NCBI RefSeq assembly: GCF_016920785.2
Contig: NW_024609857.1
Coordinates: 74,274,252 to 74,338,251, forward strand
DNA from: Ixodes scapularis
Lineage: Eukaryota > Arthropoda > Arachnida > Ixodida > Ixodidae
Length of the DNA stretch: 64,000 bases
Direction: 5' to 3'
The notes under the pieces were generated by a model. The model worked only from the letters and a program-made list of their open reading frames with translations, did no database searches and was not told where the DNA came from. Both the position numbers and the translations under genes were made by a program. The stretch's first letter is position 1. Each line of letters begins with the position of its first letter. Below are positions 54,796 through 64,000 of this stretch, piece by piece.

Positions 54796-55947
54796 AGAGG
54801 GGGGCCGGGGGGGGGGGGGGAGGAGGCAATTCCGATCAGTCATGTTAGATGCTACGGGTGTTTAACTGTTTTCTTTGTAGATATCAAACATCTGTAACAA
54901 ATATTAATACACATTCATAAAGTTTCTGGCCGAAAAGCTAGTTCACCGCGATGAATGCAGGCCGATTTTCGAGCCCCCCCTCTCTTCTTTGGAAGAACCA
55001 CAATCTTGGTGGGGCGCAATGCACGTTGCAGAACCGTTGTGGAAGCTAATCGTAAGCTCGCGCTGAGCAGCAACGAACTAAACTATGGCCGGCAGTGAAC
55101 GTCGCCTTCGACACCACGAAGCGCTTGAGCGAGCAGGGAGTCAATAATTTTCGTGCGCGATCGCTGAGAAGCCCTTACATTCTACGGCCGCTAAAACATA
55201 ACGTGACAAGCAAAATCGCCCGCTAAGACGGCCAAAAACGCAACAGAAAAACACGGCGAAAGAAGGGGCAAAACGAACAAGTAACATCCTTGAGTACGAA
55301 TATGGCATCAGGGCACAAGGTCGCTTTACAAACGGCCAGCACGCTTAATGCCCGCTGAGAAGCTGGTGATAACATTTTAACGCGATAGAGATAAAGACTT
55401 TTTTTTTTCTAAAAAAAAAAAAAAAATTTTTTTTTAAACAATTTGGTTGGGTCATGTGTGACAAAAAAAAAAACATTACGCGAAAGAAAAAAAAATTTAG
55501 AGCAATATGGACGGCGCGAGATTTATTTTAAATTCTGCGCGCAATGTCTATGACGTCACGGAATGGTCATACGCTCTTTCCCCCTCAACTAGATGGTCAT
55601 ACACTCTCTCCACCTCAACGTGATGGCCAAGCCCATCCACCTCTCCTCCACGCGCCCGAAATCCCGAGAGAAAACAAGGGGAAAAGAGGTGGACGACTAC
55701 CGACTAAATCGCCGTCTCGAGCCTTCAATATTGCTCTAATTTTTTTTGGCCTAATATTAGTTTTTTACGGGCTGTATAAAGTATTAATCCTTACCAGACT
55801 GTATAAAAACTTTTTTTTTTGTCTTTTCAGGGGCACTTTAATGTGCTCGTGCCGCAGAAAAGCCAACGGCAGTGGCATGACTTGAAAATCCTGATTGGTC
55901 GATAGGGTCATAACGTTGCAGCCACACGCACCTCGCGCGGTAATTTA
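54796..55947. other. Dehydratase intron, no gene recognised
   Basis: A G run at 54,800-54,822, A/T tracts at 55,400-55,500, and a short tandem of ATGGTCATAC at 55,562-55,600. Nothing else supported. Confidence 0.5.
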
Positions 55948-56278
55948 AAGGGAAGATGGGGCACTTCTACATTTGAGAAAAAGCGCTTGAATTGCGTTCA
56001 TTTGGCCTTTAGAATAACAGATATCAAAACTATATTTCAATGCGACGCGCCGGAGAGCCACAAGAGCAATTTCAAAATAGGGCTGAAGCCCCGCCCCCCT
56101 AGCCTTGGGCAGCCAAAAGAGCCGTCGATGACGTCACGGACAGCGACTGTCTTTCGCGTTTTTCTCGCGTTTAACAATACTTACGCAGCAAATGGTTTGG
56201 GTAATCGGGTTCACGGGGTAAAAATACACTAGAATTCACTTCTAACTCATTTTTTCCAAGAAGCTCCGTAGCTTCCCT
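55948..56278. mobile_element. TTAA-flanked MITE, copy 2
   Basis: AGGGAAGATGGGGCA at the left and GAAGCTCCGTAGCTTCCCT at the right, with TTAA on both sides. The right third matches 51,010-51,074. Confidence 0.8.
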
Positions 56279-57601
56279 TTAAGCAACTCACAACGCTCAC
56301 GTGAAACGTGACGTCGCGCGTGGAATGAAAGTGATTGAAACATGAATGTGAATTAAAAATCGCCACATGTCGCAAGCGATTTCACTTCATAAAGTAATTA
56401 ATTCTCCTCAAAGAAAAATTTGGACAATTTTAGGCGACATTCGAACCCACGACTCTTCGGTTGAAGGCCATGCACGCTTGCACGGCAAATGAGAAGGCGA
56501 TCCGAACGGGGCAAGACAACGCTATTGCTTTCCACTCTTAAGAGGCGAAGCTTAAGCACCCCCTAAGACTTGAATATCGGTTTTAGTGTGAATCGCGGTT
56601 TGCCACTAGTGTATTATTTTGACAGTGCTCGTATTTAGTCTGCGTGAATTGATATCACTTATTTATATTGGTTTGACTTTTGCCCTGAGTTACCATTTAA
56701 GTAAAAAAGCCAAAATACAACTTGAGGTCAAACTCGCAGAAAGCTTTTTTTTTAAATTTTGTTTAAATCCAGGGTCAATTCCAATGAAGACTCGTTTACA
56801 GCATTTCTTGTTTAAGCATCGTGAGGGATTATTTGACTAAGCGTTCGTGACCACAGATATCAATCACCACAACGAAAAGCAATTGCTACATTCACGCAAG
56901 TGCTTTGACACTTCTTAGTTTACGTCTCTTTATTCCTTACACAGCCTTTATGTTTAGGTGTGATCAGTGTGTCGCAGTGTCAACCACCACTACAGACGGG
57001 TTTCGAAATTTTCGACAATACCAGTAAATCACGATATTCATTTTAACCTCACATTCGTTTGGTGCTAAATGACACGCAATGTGGTTAGTTTATTTTTGTT
57101 CTGTTTCCTTTTGTTTCACGTCAGCGATTGAAAAACGTTAAAAATTAATACCGGCAAAGCCTGAATGAACATAGAGAAAATCAACGCGTGTCAATACTAT
57201 AAAATTTGCGTAAACCCAACTTCCGGCAATAAGAAGCGTAAGCTGAATGCTCTTCTAAACATTGACATCGACACAACTTCGATCATAAAAAAAAACAAAA
57301 AAAAACTTAATGAATAAAATATAAATGAAAGTATGATTTAGCAAAGCCAGTTTATTTCGTTGTATGTGCTCTGCTGAGTTTCTAAGCCCTTGCTGCGTAT
57401 AATTTGATGTTATATATGTGCTATATGAAACTACAAGGGAGCAAAGTGCTTCGTCAGCTGTTTTACAGCTTTCTTCCCTTGCTTCCGCCATTTATGTGCC
57501 ACAGTAAAAATTAAAGTTGTTCAAATTTATTAGCGAACACTTTTCTACCTAACCGTCACGGCACTAACTTCTTCCAACACGCGTTTCATTTCTTGGGGCA
57601 G
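56279..57601. other. Dehydratase intron with a possible tRNA-like repeat at 56,430-56,530 (-)
   Basis: On the minus strand GTGGGTTCGAATGTC (B-box-like) is preceded by CTTCAACCGAAG, suggesting a tRNA-derived SINE head, but no cloverleaf forms. The remainder is AT-rich. The last bases (TTTCATTTCTTGGGGCAG) are the polypyrimidine tract and acceptor of the next exon. Confidence 0.4.
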
Positions 57602-57726
57602 CATCGCAGCAGCGCTGGCAGTTCGCAAGGTCTGCACGAAGATCTTGGAGTTGTACAAGACGCGCCCCATCTTCTCCGTCGTACTGTCGGACAAACTTGC
57701 CGTGGACGCATGCGTCAGATTTTCAG
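57602..57726 (+). CDS. SDS: L-serine dehydratase, penultimate exon
   Basis: The acceptor TTCTTGGGGCAG and the donor TTTCAG|GTGAGT bound a 125-base exon. With the AG carried over from the previous exon it starts Ser-Ile-Ala and encodes about 42 residues, including RKVCTKILELYKTRPIFSV and LSDKLAVDA. This matches the helix and the PIFS-V-(I/L)SD motif of animal serine dehydratases. One base (G) passes to the next exon and completes GAG (Glu). It is too short and lacks an ATG, so it is easily missed. Exon phase and family alignment agree fully. Confidence 0.92.
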
Positions 57727-57944
57727 GTGAGTGCCATCTTAAGATCTCTTAGTTTTCTCGCAAGCCTATAGTATAACACGTTTCTCGGTTTCGGAAGGTC
57801 AGATTAAAGTTTCGCCGTATGGGATTTGTTGTCTTCCACAGTAATCTCTTTAGCATTCCATATGACAGTCCGTCATTACGGACCCCAATAATTTGGGTCC
57901 GTAATGAAATTAAGTCTTGGGCTAGTTGGCAACACATCATAAAA

Positions 57945-59330
57945 GTCGAAAAGCGCAAAGGACAAGGCCAAGACGTAGAGCAAGAAAGGACAAGCGCTTA
58001 CTATCAACTGATGTTTTAATGCATTAGTAGTAAAAACAAGAAGGGAGTGAGGGATCTGTTACTTATATAGACATAAATAGGTAATAATCATGTAAAACTG
58101 TGAAAAAGCAAGTCTTTGGAAATCACTGTAAAGTAAATAGTACATGAGTGCTTCATGAAACTTGAAAATCTTCAAGAAAACGAAAGACGTTTGCAACTCC
58201 CTTGAGGAGGAGGAGGGGAGGGCACGGAGAGGAGGGTTTGCCCCTCCTCCTCCTCCGTACCCTTTCCTCCTCCCCTCCTCCCCCTACTTCTATTTTCCTC
58301 CACCCTCCTCCTGTTCTCCTCCCCTCGTCCTCCCCCTCGTCCTTCCCCTCCCTGTCTCCCCCCTCGTGACGTCAATCGTGAAGGCCAAGTGAAGGTCGTG
58401 ACCTTTGTCGTGACCTTCACAAGTGACCATGACGTCACGAGTGACATCACGTGTGACGCCATCATGGGTGGTTCCCATAATGCAACGTTCGGGACCCCTC
58501 TGACATCACTCGTGACGTCATGCGTCTCATCATTATGGGAAACGTCCCGTAATGCAACGCGCGGGTTACGAGTGAGTCCCGCGCGTTGCATCGTGGGATG
58601 TTTCCCGCAATGCAATGCGCAGGACCCTCATGACGTCACTCGTGACGTCACGTGTGACGTCATTATGAAAAGCGTCTTATAATGCAACGTGCGGGTCACG
58701 AGTGAGACCCGCGCGTTGCATTATGGGACGTACCCCATAATGCAACGTGTGGTTATGCCGACGGTATAACCACGCTTTGCATTATGCTCCGCTCAAGCCG
58801 GAAACGGGCGCCTAGGAGCTGCACTCTACAATTATTGATGAAAGGAAGTTGAGGTAGTTCATTTCCTTGTCAGAGAGCCATATGGACGGTGTAGTGCATG
58901 TATCCCTTTTAGCTTTGATGGTGTGCCTCATAAATCGTTCTACTTTTCCGGTTATGAAATCGCTTGAGGACTTTAGTTTGGCTAAACATTGGGGAGCATT
59001 CACAGTCTCTCAGGTGTGTAGCTAGGTGTCCAGCCGGTGTCGACTTGAGTGAAAGGGCATGCTCTCGTAGTCTGATGTTAACACACCTGCCAGTTTGGCC
59101 TCGTAGACTCTCCCGCAGGTAAACTCCATCTCATATATGACGCCTGCGCTGCAATTTACATATATTTTGCATGTTGTACCATGTTTTGGTCAGTTGATGT
59201 CTTCTGGGAGTTAATTTTAGGGCAAAGCTTTTTACGCTAATTGTATGGTTCAGAGAGCACTACTTGGATGCTAAACTTGTTTGCTTTCATCTATATTATA
59301 AGTTAATTTCTAAATGCGACTGAGACATTG
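57945..59330 (-). pseudogene. Penelope-like element, minus copy, interrupted by an A-family element
   Basis: From 59,330 downward: a linker with AAGCTTTGCCCTAAAATTAA (shared with the plus copy near 61,440), a decayed GIY-YIG region (GRVYEAKLAG), TPAGHLATHL, KSRTIYEAH, then CTTPSIWLSDKEMNYLNF at 58,890-58,830. An A-family element (58,185-58,831) follows, then the 3' UTR to GCGCTTTTCGACTTTT at ~57,945. Stops and frameshifts are numerous. Confidence 0.7.
58185..58831. mobile_element. A-family element with GC-rich/CpG palindromic core
   Basis: The left side keeps ACTCCCTTGAGGAGGAGG and the right side GGAAACGGGCGCCTAGGAGCTGCACTCTA. The core is different again: CCTCCTCC runs, TGACGTCA/GTGACGTC motifs and repeated GCGCGTTGCATTATGGGAC palindromes. 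It is inserted in a PLE 3' UTR. The uninterrupted plus-strand PLE copy at ~61,820 shows the empty-site sequence. Confidence 0.7.
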
Positions 59331-59861
59331 CCCAGAGCCTGTCCACCAGCCAGGTCTCATGACGTACTTTTAAATATGTTGATGTCTACCTCGTAATTTT
59401 TTATGATTCACCTGACAGACGAGACACGCAACTTATCATCAACATTTGTACTGCATTCATAGAACAAGCCCAAGGTATAAAATTCCCGCACCAGATACCC
59501 GCTGATAGCACTCTACAATTTTTGGACCTGAAACATTACTTCAACAACTATACATGTTGGATATATGATAAGCCAAGAACAAAAAGAAAACTTTTACAAT
59601 GCGACTCGGCCCATTCCAAGTTGATCAAAAGAGTGAAAAAGTGCCTAAGCACAGCCCTTTCGAAATATTGTGACCACGCAGCAGGGGAAAGCTTAGAAGC
59701 ACAAGTCTAACGTCTTAAGGAGTCTGAATAACCAATTTCTATCCTACATGGATCCGTAGAAACCTGACGATAACTAACGGAAGTCGAGACAAAAGAGTTG
59801 ACAAGAATTGCCGGCCGGTCGACTGTTATACTATGTATTCACAAAATGTCTCACAACTAAA

Positions 59862-61374
59862 AGGGGCCCTCCGGAGCTTTCTGCGATCGTCTGTTTATGT
59901 TGTTATATTGCGTAGTAGGTGCAAGTTAATATGTATACAAAGTTTTAGTTTACACAACCGTTTATTAAAGGAGCTGTGCAACGATATTCAATTGGAATGT
60001 TTTTCTCTCTACACGAGCTTAGTGGCACACCTGGGACTCAAGGATACTCACACGCAACGCCATTGGCCAAGAAACCCCTTTGTTGCGGTGTAATTTCAAG
60101 GACAAAAGCGATCATTTTCATTCAATCTCTCCTTCGCAAAATTTGATGACGTAACTCGGGGATCGCAGTACACCCAAGTGACGATATTTGAATGCGGTTC
60201 ATAGATTGGACCCGAGCATTGCGTGAGCACTCGACTTGGGCTCGTGACAATTGCTAGCTCGAGAAGCATTCGGGTTGTGACCCGTGATCAATCGCTGCAA
60301 CGACGACAACAGCCGAGCCATAACAATGTCTGGAACTCGGCGCGTGTCCTGCGCTTTGCCAACCCCAGCGCGTGGCTATGATCAACACTGGCGGCATATA
60401 ATCGGCTCCAGATCACGTGGCCGCTTGTTCTGGCTGCGAGTTGAGGGGGTGAACACTGCTCGTTTTTCTTAAAATTTTTTTCTGGGACTTCTATTGCGTG
60501 GGGTGAAAAACGAACGCGTGTTTCATAGGTCATTAACGTTAGGGATCCGTTTTAAGCGGTATTTGTGCACAGTACAAAAATTGTTGCATAGCTCCTTTAA
60601 GCAGATGGCAGTAGAAATATATCGGGACTATTTTCTCTTGGAAGACAATCCCCCATTCCCTGCCCATCGCTAAAACTTGAACAATGGAAATGCTGCATCT
60701 CGCGGTGAATGCGAACGTTATTATTGCAACACTTTTTAAGCTTGTTGTAAATTAGAGTTTGAGAAAAACGTAAGCTGATTGTGGTGCGGGAAACATAGTC
60801 CGCAATTATCGCTCCAAAACCAGCGAACTATGTTTTCTCCCCGCAAGCTTGTTGCTAGGGGGTGATGCGAAGGCGCGTCGGCTCGTGTGCTTCCCGGAAC
60901 GTCTGCAGGCGTGCGTTTGTGGGACACGTGTTCCTTCTTCCCGTGGATCCCGACTCCGAAGCCAGCTTTGCGATCCTTCCACGTCAACGAGTCAAACTTT
61001 TCCTTGTCATCTGTGGAATGCGACTGCGTATTGCAGTCGCATTCCACAGACGACTGCCGAGCACAAAGTCCGGGCCCCTTGACGACGGTCCGTGCGTATT
61101 CGAGAGATTCCTCCGCGGGTCGGCGGTCGGCCGCGTTGGTGACGCGCAGTGACGCCGGAATCCTTCGCTTGCTATTGGCTGACGCGTAAAGAGATGCCCC
61201 TCCCGTTTTCCGGGGTCATCTCAGAAAGGGGGGCGTGCCGGGGACTTTGATAGCAATTTTAATAGGGAAATCCGCCGCGCATGACGGTAATTTTATGACT
61301 TTTAGGATCCTTACGGCCTGTAGATTGAGTTACCACCATAAATAGACCATCGCAGAACGCCCCGGAGGGCCCCT
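59862..61374. mobile_element. TTAA-type MITE with AGGGGCCCTCCGG ends
   Basis: AGGGGCCCTCCGGAGCTTTC at the left and GAACGCCCCGGAGGGCCCCT at the right. The inverted homology extends through CTGCGAT-GTCTGTTTATG. The right flank is TTAA and the left CTAA. It interrupts the PLE and is itself interrupted by the AGGAGC-family MITE. A perfect 17-bp stem (CTGTGGAATGCGACTGC) with a 5-base loop lies at 61,011-61,049. Confidence 0.8.
59969..60596. mobile_element. AGGAGC-family MITE, copy 3 (inverted relative to copy 1)
   Basis: AGGAGCTGTGCAACGATATT at the left and TTGTTGCATAGCTCCT at the right, flanked by TTAA. It is close to copy 1 (21,201-21,837) along its whole length. It is nested in the larger TTAA MITE. 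Confidence 0.88.
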
Positions 61375-62204
61375 TTAAGAAGAAGAGCGAACAAGTTTGA
61401 CATCCAAGTATTGCCCCTGCACTAAAGAAGCTTAGAAGGCTTTGCCCTAAAATTAACTCCCAGAAGGAATCCACTGACCAATGCACTGTACAACATGCAA
61501 GCAAATACGTCAATTTCCGCGCAGGTGTCCAGATATATGATATACTATTTAACTGTGCGAGTCTTTGTGGGCCAAACTGGTAGGTGTGTTAACATCAGAC
61601 TGCCGAGAGCATGCCCTTTTACTCAAGTCGACACCTAGCTATACACGTTAGAGGCTGCGAATGCTCCCCGTGTTTAGCCAAACTAAAGTCCTCAAGCGAT
61701 ATCATAACCAGAACAGCAGAGAGATTTATGAGGCCCACACCTGCAAAGCTAAAAGGGATACACCGCCCATAGGGCTCTCTGACAAGGAAATTAACTACAT
61801 CAGCTTCTTTTCATGAATAAGTTTTCTTGAATATTCTTAAGAGTTTCATGAAGCATTAGTGTACTATTTCATTTATAAAGATTTCCAAAGACTTCCTATT
61901 TCACACTTTTTACATGATTATTACCTCTTTCTGTCACATAACACATCCCGCACTTCCTCCTTGTCTTTCACTACTAATGCATTAAAATGTCAGTTGATAG
62001 TAAGCGCTTGTCTTGTCTTGTACTACGCCTTGTATTTGTCCTTTGCGCTTTTCGATTTTTTTGAGTTTGGGTCCCCCGAGCAGCTTATTGGGGTTCCCCG
62101 ATGCGCAATGGGCAGACATTCTGCGCACGCCCTGTGCGACGCCACCAGCTGTCCGGGGGACCTATAGCGTTGGGCCCCCTCTTCTAAAACTCCAAGTTGC
62201 GTCA

Positions 62205-62362
62205 CCTCACGTGCCCTGACTTTTCCGACTCCTGAGCGCTGCTAATATCATCGGCCTCCAAATTATGTGACTGCTTGTCCTTACTTTGAGTTAAGGTGTG
62301 GAGCGCCGCTGGGCTTTCTCGATGTTTTTTCTGCGACTGGCATTGCCCACACATATACAAAC

Positions 62363-62456
<94 letters not shown>

Positions 62457-62545
62457 GCGTGTTTTATAGGTTATGAACGGGAAGGATTAATTCGAAGCCG
62501 TATTTACTGAAATTACAGCAATCTTTGTACGACTCCTCGAACCTG
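62205..62545. mobile_element. AGGAGC-family MITE fragment invaded by a (TA)n tract
   Basis: GGCCTCCAAATTATGTGACT and GCGTGTTTTATAGGTTATGAACG correspond to internal parts of the AGGAGC-family MITE. The latter is nearly identical to its counterpart at 43,515-43,535. A (TA)n run replaces the segment between. It ends about 40 bases before the acceptor of the last dehydratase exon. Confidence 0.6.
62365..62454. repeat. (TA)n microsatellite, ~45 units
   Basis: An uninterrupted AT/TA run of about 90 bases, likely length-polymorphic and able to form cruciforms. Confidence 0.97.
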
Positions 62546-62584
62546 AACGTACACGATCTGGTTGGCCACGTATTTTTCCTCCAG

Positions 62585-62814
62585 AGGACCAGCGCGCCCT
62601 GGTGGAGCCAGCGTGCGGCGCTTCCCTGGCGGCCGTGTACGGCGCCCGGACCACCGAGATGCGCAAGCACGGCCGGCTGCCCGCGGACAAGCCCATCGTC
62701 GTGATCGTGTGCGGCGGGAGCGCAGCCAGCATCAAGCAGCTCGAGGAGTGGCAGGAGGCCGTGCAGAGGAACGGCTGCCCGAGCCCCGAGAGGGACCACA
62801 CAGGCATCGACTGA
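62585..62814 (+). CDS. SDS: L-serine dehydratase, last exon
   Basis: After the acceptor TTTTTCCTCCAG the exon completes a Glu codon and encodes 76 residues: LVEPACGASLAAVYG, then ADKPIVVIVCGGSAAS and a C-terminal helix, ending in TGA at 62,812-62,814. VEPACGA and VIVCGG are diagnostic of serine dehydratases; the Cys-Gly-Gly near the end lies at the PLP ring. The three visible exons join without a frameshift or stop, and the total is close to the C-terminal two-thirds of the mammalian enzyme (about 328 residues). GC content is much higher than in the surrounding introns. Confidence 0.95.
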
Positions 62815-63420
62815 GCCCGGCCACGCATCCCACGAATAGTCCCCGAAGAATGTACAGAAGGCGGATCAACCGTCGATGAGGTCGCGAGCTGTACTCCGTT
62901 TGTCCTTACGATGGGCAGCAACGGTCGCTACAAGCCAGCGCAGCCGATCCATAGCTCGGAGCATACGTCACGAGACTTCGCGTTCCCGGGGTCGCTCTGT
63001 CGCAACCGAATGTGTACATGACACCCTCCGAGCTTTGGATTGCCTTTGGTAACTTGTAGCGCTTCTTAGAGTCCTCTGTTAGGTGGAGTATAGTCGAGAC
63101 ATTGCAGAAAGCGCGTACGTCGAAAGGACCAGTCGGGGCAAGGCAAATGGAAAAACGGGCGACGACGGTCCCGGATCAACAGACCCAACGTTTCGGGAGG
63201 TCCAATATTGGATCTCTTGATTCGTAAGATCTCTCGACTCGTTTGACCTTTTCACTCGTATTGAAACCCTCGACTCGGTAGTCACATGACTGGGGGTTCT
63301 GTCGACCGGCTTGGTCGACATATATACCACGCGGGGGAAACAATGTTTTTACATCCAATGAATGTTGCATGCTCCTTCCGCTAAATAAATGGCTATAACA
63401 CTGTTCTAGTTTCTCGCACA
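62815..63420 (+). other. SDS: Probable 3' UTR of the serine dehydratase gene
   Basis: No further exon-like sequence follows the stop. AATAAA occurs at 63,384-63,389, which would give a UTR of roughly 600 bases. It could also belong to an unrelated repeat. Transcript data would settle the end. Confidence 0.45.
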
Positions 63421-64000
63421 TCGTAAGACACTTTAAGGAAAAACGGGTTTAGCATCTTTATATTTCTTATGATAGTTTAATTTAGTTTAGATGACACTTA
63501 ACTTTTAGTTAGGGATTTCTTGTATATCTCTTTTAGTTCTTCGAGTGGCACTGAAAGAACCTGAATGCGTGATGTCCACGCAAGGGGAAAATTTATTAAT
63601 CATACCACAATGCACGTCATAGTAAATTATTCTCCGCACGGAGCCTTTCACATACGCAGTTTTCTGCGCAAGCTATGTGCAGGCTGCCCCACATGACCAG
63701 TGACCCACACAGGACCTCTTGATTCACTGCTGTCACGCAACTGTTGAAGCTATTCTTTCGTTCAGAAATGTGACTCAGTGGACCGTTTTGAAAGCTCTGA
63801 GGAGGCGACGATTGCCAGTTGTCGCCACTTTTCTGTCTACGAGGCACTTTATCACTACGGACAGACCAGCGGACGGTAGGAACAAGAGACAGCAGAATCT
63901 GTTGTGTTCAATTAGCTGGACGAGTTCATAATTTATTTTCACTGCTGCAGGCACGTGCAACTGTGGCCAGCATATAAACGTGAATCTTAGTTGCTTTCAT
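63421..64000. other. Downstream intergenic DNA
   Basis: No reading frame or repeat recognised. Confidence 0.5.

Larger units (their letters stand above)
59350..62060 (+). pseudogene. Penelope-like element, plus copy, split by two nested MITEs
   Basis: An open stretch of 111 codons (59,375-59,707) starts FKYVDVYLVIF, where the second catalytic Asp of YVDD is Val, and continues through STLQFLDLKHYF and DSAHSKLIKR (thumb). After the insertion (59,862-61,374) the linker and a decayed endonuclease resume (VFVGQTGRCVN at ~61,565; ERFMRPT), followed by a 3' UTR ending near GCGCTTTTCGATTTTTT (62,060). It faces the minus copy head-to-head. Confidence 0.75.

Noticed and set aside
56430..56530. tRNA gene on the minus strand
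   Set aside because: Only a B-box-like segment is convincing. No cloverleaf.
57945..58060. Hammerhead ribozyme in a PLE 3' end
   Set aside because: CTGATG occurs near 58,006, but no matching GAAA core and cleavage-site arrangement could be identified by eye.

Overview
The window is repeat-dense eukaryotic DNA, with spliced genes, a 100-N scaffold gap and no prokaryotic gene organisation. The mix of Penelope-like, CR1-like, Gypsy and mariner remnants, tRNA-derived SINEs, very many short inverted-repeat elements and an arthropod-looking serine dehydratase fits an arthropod, most likely a hard tick (Ixodidae). The taxon is an inference from repertoire; the genus cannot be fixed by eye.

Only two gene-like loci stand out. 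On the + strand, three exons (35418-35677, 57602-57726, 62585-62814) splice in phase into the C-terminal ~204 residues of an L-serine dehydratase / L-threonine deaminase. Its catalytic-lysine exons were not found. Its two visible introns (21.9 kb and 4.9 kb) hold most of the mobile DNA of the right half. On the - strand, exons at 25483-25450, 25381-25129 and ~24225-24056 plus a large exon at 20126-19286 look like a SWIM zinc-finger plus YqaJ-like nuclease protein. It has a damaged first zinc ligand and a probable frameshift, so it may be a decaying copy.

Layout: 0.7-13.5 kb is a patchwork of short DNA elements (MITEs), a split SINE, a 132-bp tandem array and a 42-bp TGACGTCA-containing array inside an 'A-family' element. 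13.5-17 kb is GC-rich or microsatellite DNA without a recognisable gene. 17.3-18.8 kb is an inverted Penelope-like element (PLE). 19.3-25.5 kb is the SWIM/YqaJ locus, with a mariner corpse split by a MITE in its intron. 26-32 kb is AT-rich DNA with a Gypsy integrase pseudogene. 32-35 kb holds a stack of MITEs, one split by an internally deleted Gypsy element that still has an LTR, polypurine tract and 5-bp target duplication. 35.4 kb onward is the dehydratase. Its large intron contains a multi-level MITE nest (36.6-37.9 kb), TAA/TTAA-flanked MITEs and a ~10.4-kb fold-back structure (44.4-54.8 kb). The arms of that structure are degenerate AT-rich repeats in mirror orientation, interrupted by a THAP-like remnant, a 579-bp tandem duplication, a CR1-like LINE, a MITE and a PLE. 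The last intron holds two head-to-head PLE copies, each broken by further elements.

The most unusual signals are the giant fold-back element, the A-family of elements with constant ends and unrelated minisatellite cores, and a set of short snap-back elements that share a leader but carry unrelated palindromes. All family assignments come from reading motifs by eye; no database search was run.
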